From Roseovarius salinarum (lineage in GTDB: Bacteria > Pseudomonadota > Alphaproteobacteria > Rhodobacterales > Rhodobacteraceae): a stretch of 64,000 nt of DNA. The translations under genes and the position numbers were made by a program. The notes under the pieces were generated by a model that saw only the letters and a program-made list of their open reading frames with translations, was not told where the DNA came from and searched no databases. The stretch is taken from the NCBI RefSeq assembly GCF_002834145.1, contig NZ_PHNT01000002.1:186001-250000 (forward strand). The letters are read 5' to 3'. Within the stretch, counting starts at the first letter, position 1, and each line of letters starts with the position of its first letter. Shown in pieces: positions 1 through 9,855 of this stretch.

Positions 1-39
1 TGGTCGGACAAGCAGGCGGCGCAGTTCGAGACGATCTGA
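1..39 (+). CDS. C-terminal end of a gene cut by the window edge
   Basis: The first 39 bases read as an open frame ending WSDKQAAQFETI and a TGA stop. The codons end mostly in G or C, as in the neighbouring genes. Only 12 residues are visible, so no family can be named. It converges on the penicillin-acylase gene, with eight bases between the two stop codons. It could be a chance open frame. Confidence 0.35.
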   Translation, partial: WSDKQAAQFETI

Positions 40-47
40 CCGCGCCG

Positions 48-2552
48 CTACTTTTCGGCGGGTTCGGGCACCAGGTTCGTCACGCCGACCGACGCCGCGC
101 GCGCCAGTTCCGGGTCCAGCGACATCGGGATGTATTCACCACGCCGCCAGAGCTGGGCGAGATCGTCGTAATGACGGCTCAGGAAGTGCCCCGATTGCCC
201 GGTCGAGGTGATAAAGACCGAGCTGTCCGGATCAGCGAAATCGTAGACACCGCGGTATCCCGCCCCGTGCACGTTGCGGAACGGCATCTCGCCCGTTCCC
301 GCGGTGCGCCCGCGCATCAGCGTGTTGTCGCCGCCGGACGTCGACTGCCGGATATTCACGAAATACCGCAGCAGCGGCACCTCGCCCAGGACCTCGTGGT
401 CGTGGGTGGCCTGGTGCGCATCGCCCCAGCGCAGGCTTTCCAGCGCCCGGCCGTAGCGGTCGCCGATCCAGACCAGCGCATCGTCGAGCGCCATGCGCGC
501 GATGTCGGTGCAGGTTTCCCGCGGGTTCGACTGCCTCACGTCGCACCAAGCGCTCGCCCCGTCCACGTCGCGGTAGACGCGTTCGATGAACAGCGGCTCG
601 ACGTGGCGATATTCCTGCGCGAGCGGGCCAAGTTCGTCGCGGATCAGCCGTTTCTGCAGGTGGCGCAGCCAGGCGGCATAGATCAGCGGCTCGGGACGGT
701 GCTCGTTCATTTCGCCGTTCCAGTCGGCCAGCAGCTCCAGCGCGCGCTGGCGCAGGCGCTCGGGCGTGCCCTCGGGGGCCGACTCGCCGGTGAACCACAG
801 GTCTGCCCCGATCAGCGGCAACAGCGCGCGGGCGGTGAAGCTGACCGCGTCCAGCTGTGCCTCGATGAAGCTGTCGCGCGTGTGAACCTTGCGCGACTGC
901 ATCAGGCGGCGCCAGCGGTTGATCCGCTGCGTGTCGCCCCAGTCGTGGCTGACGTGCAGGGGAAAGGGGCGCTCGACCGTCTTGTTGTTGGTGTTGCCAA
1001 GGATACCGCCCTCGGGCGCGACGAAGCCGGGGTTGGCGGCATAGCGGATGCGCCCCTGCCACCGGTTGGTCGCGATCCAGCCGCGCGCGGGCATGCGGCC
1101 GCGGGTCTCGTGCGCTTCGGCGCGGCGCGGCATGGCGCCGACGGTCTTCATCGCGATGGTTTCGCCGTCCGCCAGGATCAGGTTCTGCGATGGCGCGATG
1201 AAGTCCTCTCCGGCGGCGATGCCCTCTTTCACGGAGCCGGCACGCATCAGCGCCATCGCCGCGCTCATCGTCGTGTCCTCGGGGCTCAGCGCCGTCCAGG
1301 ACAGCGCGGCGACGTGGCCCTCGGGCGTCACGGACGCCAGGTTGTAAGGGTCGGACGCGGGTTTGGTGCCTGGGCCGGCGAGCACCGGGCCATTGCGCGT
1401 CCACCGCAGGGTCAGCGTGACCGGCTGGGCATCCTTGATCTCGATGATGGAACGACGGGTGACGAAGGATTCGAACCCTTCCGGCGTGCGGTATTCCTCG
1501 GCATTGTCGGGATTGAGTTGCTCGATCATCACGTCCTGATCGTCGAGGTAGGACGAGGTGATTCCCCACCCCAGATCGGCGCTGCGGCCCGACAGGACGG
1601 CCGGGATGCCGGGGATGGTGCCGCCGATCACGCCGCCCGACTCCAGCTCCAGCCGCGCGAGATACCACAGCGACGGCGCGGTGAACCCCAGGTGCGGGTC
1701 ATTGGCCAGCAGGGTGCCGCCCGCCGCCGCCCGCCCGGGCGCCGCCGCCCAGGCATTGGAGGCGCCGGCCAACCCCCGCGGGGCAATCGGCGACAGCGGA
1801 TGGGGCGGCGCGTTCCTCCCGGCGGTGGCATGGCGCGGCAGGTCGGTGCCGGGCCAGAGGCTGGCATACTCGGGCAGGGCGGCCGTCCCGTTGCCCGGCG
1901 CGTCGGGCAGGATGTCGGCCAGCCGGGCCTCGTCCTCGAGCGCCAGAGAGGTGCGCGCGCGCAGCACCTCCGCATCCAGGTGGCTCGACAGCTGCACCGC
2001 CATCAGCTTGAGGATGGCTATGGAATCGGCGGGGTGCCACGGCGCGACGGGCGCGGGAAACATGAACATCTCTGGCGCGCCGCGGCCCAGCGCCTCCTCG
2101 TTGATCTCGGTCAGGCGCGCGTTGACGCCGGCGGCATAGGCCCGCAGCGCCGCCTTCGTGCCTGCATCCTGCGCCTCGAACGACCTGCGCGCCAGCCGAT
2201 AGAGGTCCAGCCGCCGCATCAGCTTGTCCACCGTCAGCGTGCGCTTGCCGAAGACCTCCGACAGGCGCCCCTGGACGGTACGGCGCAGCATGGTCATCTG
2301 CCACAGCCTGTCCTGCGCGTGGGCGTAGCCCAGGCCGAAGAACGTGTCGGTGTCCGTCTGCCCGAAGACATGCGGCACGTTGGCGTTGTCGCGCGCGATC
2401 TCGAGCGGCGCGTCGAGCCCCGCGACCGCGCGGGTCTTGTCGTACTCGGGCAGCGACCGCGACAGCAGGAACCAGACGGCCACGAGGGCCAGCAGCGCCA
2501 GCCCCACCATACCCGCCGCCAGCCGCAGCAGCCATTTCAAGACGACGGCCAT
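48..2552 (-). CDS. Penicillin acylase family protein (Ntn hydrolase)
   Basis: About 834 residues. The family cleaves amide bonds in beta-lactam side chains, acyl-homoserine lactones or other N-acyl compounds; the substrate here is unknown. A hydrophobic N-terminus (about residues 5-30) should export or anchor it in the periplasm. GASNAWA near residue 265 supplies the N-terminal nucleophile Ser exposed when the precursor self-cleaves, separating an alpha chain (about 30-240) from a large beta chain. NDPHLGF and the Asn-rich GNTNNK segment are typical of the beta chain. ATG at 2552 is preferred to the in-frame GTG at 2558 because GGGG sits five bases upstream. The gene is divergent from the next one. 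Family assignment is secure; an acyl-homoserine-lactone acylase role is only a possibility. Confidence 0.9.
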   Translation of the reverse strand: MAVVLKWLLRLAAGMVGLALLALVAVWFLLSRSLPEYDKTRAVAGLDAPLEIARDNANVPHVFGQTDTDTFFGLGYAHAQDRLWQMTMLRRTVQGRLSEVFGKRTLTVDKLMRRLDLYRLARRSFEAQDAGTKAALRAYAAGVNARLTEINEEALGRGAPEMFMFPAPVAPWHPADSIAILKLMAVQLSSHLDAEVLRARTSLALEDEARLADILPDAPGNGTAALPEYASLWPGTDLPRHATAGRNAPPHPLSPIAPRGLAGASNAWAAAPGRAAAGGTLLANDPHLGFTAPSLWYLARLELESGGVIGGTIPGIPAVLSGRSADLGWGITSSYLDDQDVMIEQLNPDNAEEYRTPEGFESFVTRRSIIEIKDAQPVTLTLRWTRNGPVLAGPGTKPASDPYNLASVTPEGHVAALSWTALSPEDTTMSAAMALMRAGSVKEGIAAGEDFIAPSQNLILADGETIAMKTVGAMPRRAEAHETRGRMPARGWIATNRWQGRIRYAANPGFVAPEGGILGNTNNKTVERPFPLHVSHDWGDTQRINRWRRLMQSRKVHTRDSFIEAQLDAVSFTARALLPLIGADLWFTGESAPEGTPERLRQRALELLADWNGEMNEHRPEPLIYAAWLRHLQKRLIRDELGPLAQEYRHVEPLFIERVYRDVDGASAWCDVRQSNPRETCTDIARMALDDALVWIGDRYGRALESLRWGDAHQATHDHEVLGEVPLLRYFVNIRQSTSGGDNTLMRGRTAGTGEMPFRNVHGAGYRGVYDFADPDSSVFITSTGQSGHFLSRHYDDLAQLWRRGEYIPMSLDPELARAASVGVTNLVPEPAEK

Positions 2553-2626
2553 CGCCACCCCATTCGATCTTGCATCAGGACCCAGAGTCGGAAACCCTGC
2601 GCGCGATCAATACAGGGGAAGAACCG

Positions 2627-3505
2627 ATGGCGAAACTGGCATTTCTGGGACTTGGCGTGATGGGCTATCCGATGGCGGGGCACCTGCAGGCCGCCGGCCA
2701 TGACGTCTGCGTCTACAACCGCACTGCGACCAAGGCCGAGGCCTGGGTCAAGGCGCATGGCGGCACCAGCGCGCCCACCCCTCGCGAGGCGGCCGAGGGC
2801 GCCGAATTCGTGATGGCCTGCGTTGGCAACGATGACGACCTGCGCAGCGTCTGCCTGGGCGATGACGGCGCATTTGCCGGCATGGGCAAGGGCGCGTGCT
2901 TTGTCGACCACACCACCGTTTCGGCGCTGGTCACGCGCGAGCTTTACGACGCGGCCCGGGCGGCGGGCCTGGATTTCGTGGATGCGCCGATCTCGGGCGG
3001 GCAGGCCGGTGCCGAGAACGGGCAGCTCTCGATCATGTGCGGTGGCGACGCGGCGGCCTACGAGCGTGCCGAGCCGGTGATGACGACCTACGCGAAGATG
3101 TGCCGCCGCATCGGGGACTCGGGCGCGGGCCAGATGACCAAGATGTGCAACCAGATCGCCATTGCCGGGCTTGTGCAGGGACTCAGCGAGGCGCTGCATT
3201 TCGCCGAGAAATCGGGGCTTGACGGCCGCGCGGTGGTCGAGGTCATCAGCCAGGGCGCGGCCGGGTCCTGGCAGATGGCGAACCGCTACGAGACAATGCT
3301 CGACGATGAGTTCGACCACGGCTTCGCGGTGGACTGGATGCGCAAGGATCTGGGCATCTGCCTGCAGACGGCGAACGAGAGCGGGGCATCGCTGCCGGTG
3401 ACCGCGCTGGTCGACCAGTTCTACAAGGAGGTGCAGAACATGGGCGGCGGTCGCTGGGACACGTCCAGCCTGTTCAAGCGCCTGCGCAAGATCGACGGGG
3501 CCTGA
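2627..3505 (+). CDS. NAD(P)-dependent 3-hydroxyisobutyrate dehydrogenase family oxidoreductase
   Basis: 292 residues, the usual length of the beta-hydroxyacid dehydrogenase family (3-hydroxyisobutyrate, tartronate semialdehyde, glyoxylate reductases). The Rossmann motif GLGVMG is at residues 8-13, the substrate loop DAPISGG at 119-125, and the catalytic Lys is K172 in GAGQMTKMCNQ. The ATG at 2627 follows an AGGGGAA ribosome site and begins directly with the Rossmann strand; the longer frame from 2570 adds an unconserved tail. No valine-pathway genes adjoin, so the exact hydroxyacid is undetermined. A perfect hairpin follows the stop. Confidence 0.88.
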   Translation: MAKLAFLGLGVMGYPMAGHLQAAGHDVCVYNRTATKAEAWVKAHGGTSAPTPREAAEGAEFVMACVGNDDDLRSVCLGDDGAFAGMGKGACFVDHTTVSALVTRELYDAARAAGLDFVDAPISGGQAGAENGQLSIMCGGDAAAYERAEPVMTTYAKMCRRIGDSGAGQMTKMCNQIAIAGLVQGLSEALHFAEKSGLDGRAVVEVISQGAAGSWQMANRYETMLDDEFDHGFAVDWMRKDLGICLQTANESGASLPVTALVDQFYKEVQNMGGGRWDTSSLFKRLRKIDGA

Positions 3506-3509
3506 GCGG

Positions 3510-3529
3510 CCCCGCACCTCAGTGCGGGG
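3510..3529. terminator. Hairpin between convergent genes
   Basis: Perfect 8-bp stem CCCCGCAC / GTGCGGGG with loop CTCA. The loop is the stop codon of the leftward SMR gene plus one base. There is no U-run on either strand, so termination efficiency is uncertain, but the position between two converging stops fits a shared terminator. Confidence 0.5.
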
Positions 3530-3848
3530 TGGTCTTGGAAAACAGCTGGATCACCACGATGCCGCCCAGGATCATCGCCATCCCGAGCACCGCGGGCCAG
3601 TCGAGCTTCTGCCCGAAGACGACGTAGCCGATGAGAGCGATGAAGGCGATGCCCAGCCCCGACCAGACGGCATAGGCCACGCCCACGGGGATCGTGCGCA
3701 GCACCAGTGCCAGCAGGTAGAAGCTCAGCGCGTAGGCGACCACGACCAGAACCGAGGGTGCGAGCCGCGTGAACTGCTGGCTCGCCTGCAACGCGCTGGT
3801 GCCGACGGTTTCCGCGGCGACGGCAAGGATGAGATAGACGTAGTGCAT
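3519..3848 (-). CDS. Small multidrug resistance (SMR) family efflux protein
   Basis: 109 residues, four predicted membrane helices, the standard size for EmrE/QacE/SugE-type proton antiporters that export cationic drugs or guanidinium. The essential membrane Glu is present as E13 in AVAAETVGT, matching Glu14 of EmrE. Later motifs WSGLGIAF and GEKL-like FGQKLDW also match the family. It appears as a single gene, so it probably forms a homodimer. The sequence does not decide between EmrE-type (drug) and Gdx-type (guanidinium) function, though the WSGLG motif leans toward EmrE/QacE. Confidence 0.9.
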   Translation of the reverse strand: MHYVYLILAVAAETVGTSALQASQQFTRLAPSVLVVVAYALSFYLLALVLRTIPVGVAYAVWSGLGIAFIALIGYVVFGQKLDWPAVLGMAMILGGIVVIQLFSKTTPH

Positions 3849-3942
3849 CGCGGAACGGACCTTTTTCGCTGAGGGGTCTGCTGCACCCTACATGGCCCGC
3901 GTCCATGGGCGAGGACAAGCCCGCCGGCGCACGATGCGCCGG

Positions 3943-4000
3943 AAAACCGCCCGCCTTTGCCCGCTGGTGCCTTGCGGGCGCCCCTGCCGAGGGCGGTTTT
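3943..4000 (-). terminator. Structured 3' end of icd
   Basis: Read leftward from the icd stop there is an outer stem AAAACCGCCC (4000-3991) with GGGCGGTTTT (3952-3943). It encloses an inner GCCCGC/GCGGGC stem, and the right arm ends in four Us. A second hairpin, CCGGCGCA-CGA-TGCGCCGG, follows at 3924-3942. Together they likely terminate the icd transcript. Confidence 0.6.
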
Positions 4001-5217
4001 CAGCCCTCGGCCAGCGCCTTTTCGAGGTGTCGGTCCACCTTCTCGAGGAAGCCCATGGTGGTCAGCCAGCCCTGGTCGGGGCCGACCAGCAGCGCGAGGT
4101 CCTTGGTCATGTGCCCGGCCTCGACGGTCTCGACTACGACGCGTTCCAGCGTGGTGGCGAAATGCTCCAGCTCCGTGTTCCCGTCGAGCTTGGCCCGGTG
4201 CTTGAGGCCGCCCGTCCACGCGAAGATGGAGGCGATGGAGTTCGTCGAGGTCTCCTCGCCCCGCTGGTGCTGGCGGTAGTGGCGGGTGACGGTGCCATGG
4301 GCGGCCTCGGCCTCCATGATCTTGCCATCGGGGGTCATGAGCTGGCTGGTCATCAGCCCGAGGCTGCCAAAGCCCTGCGCCACCGTGTCGGACTGCACGT
4401 CGCCGTCGTAGTTCTTGCAGGCCCAGACGAAGCCGCCGTTCCACTTCATGGCGCAGGCCACCATGTCGTCGATCAGCCGGTGCTGGTACTCTATGCCGGC
4501 CGCCTCGAACCTGTCCTTGAATTCCTCGTCGAACACCTGCTGGAAGAGCGCCATGAACCGGCCGTCGTACTGTTTCAGGATGGTGTTCTTGGTCGACAGG
4601 TAGAGCGGCCAGCCCATCCCGAGGGCATAGTTCATCGACGCGCGGGCGAAATCACGGATCGACTCGTCGAGGTTGTACATGCCCATGTAGACGCCCGAGG
4701 AGGGGGCATCGTAGACCTCCTTCTCGATCACCTCGCCGTCCTCGCCCTCGAACTTCAGGGTCAGCTTGCCGGGGCCGGGAAAGTGGATGTCGGTGGCGCG
4801 GTACTGGTCGCCGAAGGCGTGGCGGCCGATCACGATGGGCCGGGTCCAGCCCGGGACGAGCCGCGGGACGTTGCGGCAGATGATCGGCGCGCGGAACACC
4901 ACGCCGCCGAGGATGTTTCGGATCGTGCCGTTGGGGCTGCGCCACATCTTCTTCAGGCCGAATTCCTCGACCCGCGCCTCGTCGGGGGTGATGGTGGCGC
5001 ACTTTACGGCCACGCCCACCTCCTTGGTCTTTTCGGCGGCCTCGACGGTGACCATGTCCTCGGTCGCGTCGCGGTTCTCGATGCCGAGGTCGTAATAGAG
5101 CAGGTCGATGTCGAGATAGGGTTCGATCAGCTTCGTCTTGATGAAGTCCCAGATGATCCGGGTCATCTCGTCGCCGTCCATCTCGACGATGGGATTGTCT
5201 ACCTTGATCTTGGACAT
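4000..5217 (-). CDS. icd: NADP-dependent isocitrate dehydrogenase, homodimeric eukaryote-like type
   Basis: 405 residues. It oxidatively decarboxylates isocitrate to 2-oxoglutarate in the TCA cycle with NADP. The sequence belongs to the dimeric subfamily that includes mitochondrial IDH2, with [11 protein letters not shown] at the N-terminus, the substrate loop [13 protein letters not shown], and GRHAFGDQY. The start MSKIKV is preceded by AAGGA at eight bases. A second, unrelated NADP-IDH lies immediately upstream on the same strand, 52 bp away and separated by a long palindrome, so the two may be transcribed together or differentially. Confidence 0.96.
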   Translation of the reverse strand: MSKIKVDNPIVEMDGDEMTRIIWDFIKTKLIEPYLDIDLLYYDLGIENRDATEDMVTVEAAEKTKEVGVAVKCATITPDEARVEEFGLKKMWRSPNGTIRNILGGVVFRAPIICRNVPRLVPGWTRPIVIGRHAFGDQYRATDIHFPGPGKLTLKFEGEDGEVIEKEVYDAPSSGVYMGMYNLDESIRDFARASMNYALGMGWPLYLSTKNTILKQYDGRFMALFQQVFDEEFKDRFEAAGIEYQHRLIDDMVACAMKWNGGFVWACKNYDGDVQSDTVAQGFGSLGLMTSQLMTPDGKIMEAEAAHGTVTRHYRQHQRGEETSTNSIASIFAWTGGLKHRAKLDGNTELEHFATTLERVVVETVEAGHMTKDLALLVGPDQGWLTTMGFLEKVDRHLEKALAEG

Positions 5218-5237
5218 TGCGCGCTTCCTTGAATGGT

Positions 5238-5264
5238 GAAGGGGCCGGATGATCCGGCCCCTTC
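5238..5264 (-). terminator. 13-bp perfect palindrome after the monomeric IDH gene
   Basis: Arms GAAGGGGCCGGAT and ATCCGGCCCCTTC meet around one central base (functionally an 11-bp stem with a five-base loop). It begins five bases after the stop codon of the monomeric IDH gene and ends 20 bases before the icd start. There is no U-run, so it may attenuate read-through or protect the upstream mRNA end rather than terminate fully. Confidence 0.55.
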
Positions 5265-5269
5265 GCTCC

Positions 5270-7474
<2,205 letters not shown>

Positions 7475-7577
7475 CGGTGATCCCCTTCGATCTGGTTGTC
7501 GGTTCGCCCGGCCGCCGGATGGGCACGGGCAGACAGCTTGGCCGCCTCATACCCCATAACGCGCCGTCAGGAAAGAT

Positions 7578-7595
7578 AGTATGCGGTGGTATACT
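7578..7595. promoter_or_regulatory. Inverted repeat AGTAT-N8-ATACT upstream of monomeric IDH
   Basis: A dyad with arms AGTAT (7578-7582) and ATACT (7591-7595) lies 104-121 bp before the monomeric IDH start and 17-34 bp left of the exporter gene's stop. It is AT-rich against a GC-rich background. Read leftward, TACTAT within it resembles a -10 hexamer. It could be an operator or part of a promoter for the IDH gene; the binding factor is unknown. Confidence 0.35.
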
Positions 7596-7611
7596 GAAAA
7601 AAGTGACGCGG

Positions 7612-8841
7612 TCAGCCCTCGAATTGCGCGGCGCGTGCCAGCCGCGTCATCAGCAACCGGCCGGCGGCGACGCAGGTCAGAACACCGGCCATCAGCGGCA
7701 CCGGCGTGCCGTCGAAGGCCAGGCCGACGGGCACGGCCAGCAGGATGGATCCCACCGTGGCCATCGCGTTGATGACGCTGGCGGCCATGCCCGCGATGTG
7801 CCCCAGGGGTTCCATTGCCAGCGCGTTCAGGTTGCCCAGCGTCAGCGCGGCCTGGAAGAAGATCGTCGTTTGCCAGACAAGGTAGAGGGCGAACCCCGCG
7901 CCCTCGGGCGGCCCCGCGGCGAAGACGGCCACCATGATCGCGCTCAACACCGTCTGGGCGGTCAGCGCCGTGTTGATCAGCCGCCGCATCCCCAGCCGCA
8001 CCACGACCGAGGCGTTCAGGAAACTGCCGGACCCGGCCACCAGGGCCATCATGAAGAACCAGTAGGGAAAGCTCTCGGCGCGTCCGAAGGTGTCGCCGAA
8101 GATCTGCTGGACGGAACTGATCGAGGAAAACAGCGTTGCCAGGCACAGCGTCTGCACGGCGATGGCGATGCGCACGCCGGGATGCGAGAGCACCTCGCGC
8201 ACCGCCGCCCACAGCGCGGCGCGGCGGAACGGGCGGCGGTGCTCGGCGGGCAGCGGTTCGGCCAGGCGAAAGCCCAGCCAGAGGCTTGTTGCAAGCGAGA
8301 ACAGCACGAAACAGGCAAAGATCGCGCGCCAGCCGCCAAGCGCGATGATGCCGGTGCCCACCAGCGGGGCGACGGCCGGCACCAGCGTGAAGACCATCAT
8401 GACGAAGCTGACGAGCCGTGCCATCTCGCGCCCGGCGTAGAGATCGCGGATGATCGCCAGCGACACGATGCGCGCGGCGGCCGCCCCCAGCCCCTGAAGC
8501 ACGCGCGCGGCCAGCAGCAACTCGAGCGTCGGCGCGGCCCAGGCCAGTGCCGCGCCCGCGCTGTAAACGCCCGCGCCCGCCAGGATCACCCTCTTGCGCC
8601 CGAAACTGTCGGACAGCGGGCCGACGAAGAAGATGCCGGTGCCCAGGCCAAGGATGAAGGTGCCCACGACGAGCTGCGCGCGGTTGGCGGCCCCGGGGGC
8701 AAGCTCCGCGCCGATGCGGGGCAGCGCGGGCAGCATCGCGTCGATGGAAAACGCGACGGTGGCCACCAGCATGGCCATCAGCGCCACGAATTCCACCTTG
8801 CCGGGCGCGTCGGTGGAATGCGTTTCGCGGGGCGCGGTCAC
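7612..8841 (-). CDS. Bcr/CflA-type MFS multidrug exporter
   Basis: 409 residues with about 12 hydrophobic helices, the drug:proton antiporter DHA1 group. The N-terminal loop motif GPLSDSFGRKRVILAGAGVY is the MFS motif A region (G-x3-D-x-G-R-K-R). The start is the GTG at 8841, which overlaps the TGA of the upstream ion-channel gene as GTGA, implying translational coupling. The open frame continues upstream in the channel gene, but that part is a shadow. The MFS family and subfamily are clear; the exported compound is not. Confidence 0.88.
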   Translation of the reverse strand: MTAPRETHSTDAPGKVEFVALMAMLVATVAFSIDAMLPALPRIGAELAPGAANRAQLVVGTFILGLGTGIFFVGPLSDSFGRKRVILAGAGVYSAGAALAWAAPTLELLLAARVLQGLGAAAARIVSLAIIRDLYAGREMARLVSFVMMVFTLVPAVAPLVGTGIIALGGWRAIFACFVLFSLATSLWLGFRLAEPLPAEHRRPFRRAALWAAVREVLSHPGVRIAIAVQTLCLATLFSSISSVQQIFGDTFGRAESFPYWFFMMALVAGSGSFLNASVVVRLGMRRLINTALTAQTVLSAIMVAVFAAGPPEGAGFALYLVWQTTIFFQAALTLGNLNALAMEPLGHIAGMAASVINAMATVGSILLAVPVGLAFDGTPVPLMAGVLTCVAAGRLLMTRLARAAQFEG

Positions 8842-9206
8842 TCCCGCGGGCTTTCGGGTTCGTTCGCGGGGTCGGCCGGTTCCTCGCGCGGGGGTGTGTG
8901 GTGACCGAGGTGGGCGATCAGCCACTCGGTGTGTTCCTCGCGCTTTTTCACCGCGAAGGAGCCGAATTGCTGGATGGCCACGGCGAAGATCCCGAGGCCC
9001 ACGAAGATGAAGACCGTGGTGCCGATCTTGCCCGCGGCGGTGGCCGGCACGAGGTTGCCGTACCCGACCGTGGACAGCGTCACCACCGTGAAGAAATAGC
9101 TGTCCAGCCAGCTCCACCCCTCGACGAGGTGGAAATAGACCGTGCCACCCAGCACGATCAGCACCAGCATCGCCAGAAGGGTGAGTGCCTTGACCAGCCC
9201 GCGCAT
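8838..9206 (-). CDS. Two-helix potassium-channel-like membrane protein
   Basis: 122 residues: helix 1 about 5-26, pore loop with the K+ selectivity filter TVGYG at 46-50, helix 2 about 60-82, then a charged soluble tail rich in Pro and Glu. This is the minimal KcsA-like ion_trans_2 layout and would work as a tetramer in the inner membrane. There is no RCK or nucleotide-binding domain. Its stop overlaps the exporter start by four bases, and the FrnE-like gene ends seven bases upstream, so it is the third gene of a four-gene leftward operon. Confidence 0.88.
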   Translation of the reverse strand: MRGLVKALTLLAMLVLIVLGGTVYFHLVEGWSWLDSYFFTVVTLSTVGYGNLVPATAAGKIGTTVFIFVGLGIFAVAIQQFGSFAVKKREEHTEWLIAHLGHHTPPREEPADPANEPESPRE

Positions 9207-9213
9207 CGCCTGT

Positions 9214-9855
9214 TCAGGCCTCCTTGTCGTCGGCGACCAGCTCGTCGATCACCTTCAGCCACAGGTCGGTGGGCTGGCAGCCGGGCACGGCGTGCTGGCG
9301 GGCCACGATGAAGGTGGGCACGCCGGTCACGCCCATCTCGCGGCACTGGGTATCGCGGGCGCGGATGTCGTCCACGTCCGCGTCCGAGGCCAGCAGGCGA
9401 CGGATCAGCGCGGCGTCCATCTCCAGCCCGTCGGCGATGTCGGCCAGAACCTCGGCGTCGCCGATGTCGCGCGCCTCGTCGAAATAGGCGCGGAACAGCG
9501 CCATCGCCATCGGGGTCTGCCGCCCCTCGATCCCGGCCCAGTGGATCATCCGGTGGGCGTCGATCGTGTTGGGCGTGCGGGTTATCGCGCCGAAGTCGAT
9601 GTCGAGGCCGGCCGCCTCCGCGCGCTCCAGCACGGGCTTGTAGGCTTCGACGGCACCGTCCTGACCGCCGAACTTCGCCTCGAGGTAGGTGCGGCGGTCC
9701 ATGCCGTCCTTCGGCATGTCGGGGTTCAACTGGAAAGGGTGCCACTCGACCGTGAAGGGGTGGTGGGGCCGGGACTCCAGGGCACGGTCGAGAAGCGTCT
9801 TGCCGATGTAGCACCAGGGGCAGATCGGATCGGAGATGATGTCAAGCTTGACCAT
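9214..9855 (-). CDS. DsbA family oxidoreductase (FrnE-like)
   Basis: 213 residues with a thioredoxin fold; the redox pair is C12-P-W-C15 in DPICPWCYIGK. There is no signal peptide, so it is cytoplasmic like FrnE and 2-hydroxychromene-2-carboxylate isomerase relatives. The cis-Pro region VTGVPTF is present. ATG at 9855 lies inside the 3' end of the acyl-CoA ligase gene (14-bp overlap), so the two are co-transcribed. It probably acts in disulfide exchange or stress tolerance; an isomerase role is less likely because the CxxC pair is intact. Confidence 0.87.
   Translation of the reverse strand: MVKLDIISDPICPWCYIGKTLLDRALESRPHHPFTVEWHPFQLNPDMPKDGMDRRTYLEAKFGGQDGAVEAYKPVLERAEAAGLDIDFGAITRTPNTIDAHRMIHWAGIEGRQTPMAMALFRAYFDEARDIGDAEVLADIADGLEMDAALIRRLLASDADVDDIRARDTQCREMGVTGVPTFIVARQHAVPGCQPTDLWLKVIDELVADDKEA

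Noticed and set aside
1468..1479. GGATTCGAACCC, resembling the T-arm of a tRNA read from the other strand
   Set aside because: It lies inside the penicillin-acylase coding sequence, and no acceptor, D- or anticodon arms can be built around it.
171..2660. 829-codon rightward open frame opposite the penicillin-acylase gene
   Set aside because: It is an antisense shadow produced by high GC; its translation is Arg/Gln/Gly-rich without domains, while the opposite strand encodes a clear family.
8838..9117. Upstream extension of the MFS exporter frame to 9117
   Set aside because: The added 92 residues are Arg/His-rich shadow of the ion-channel gene; the GTG at 8841 overlapping the channel's stop is a better start.
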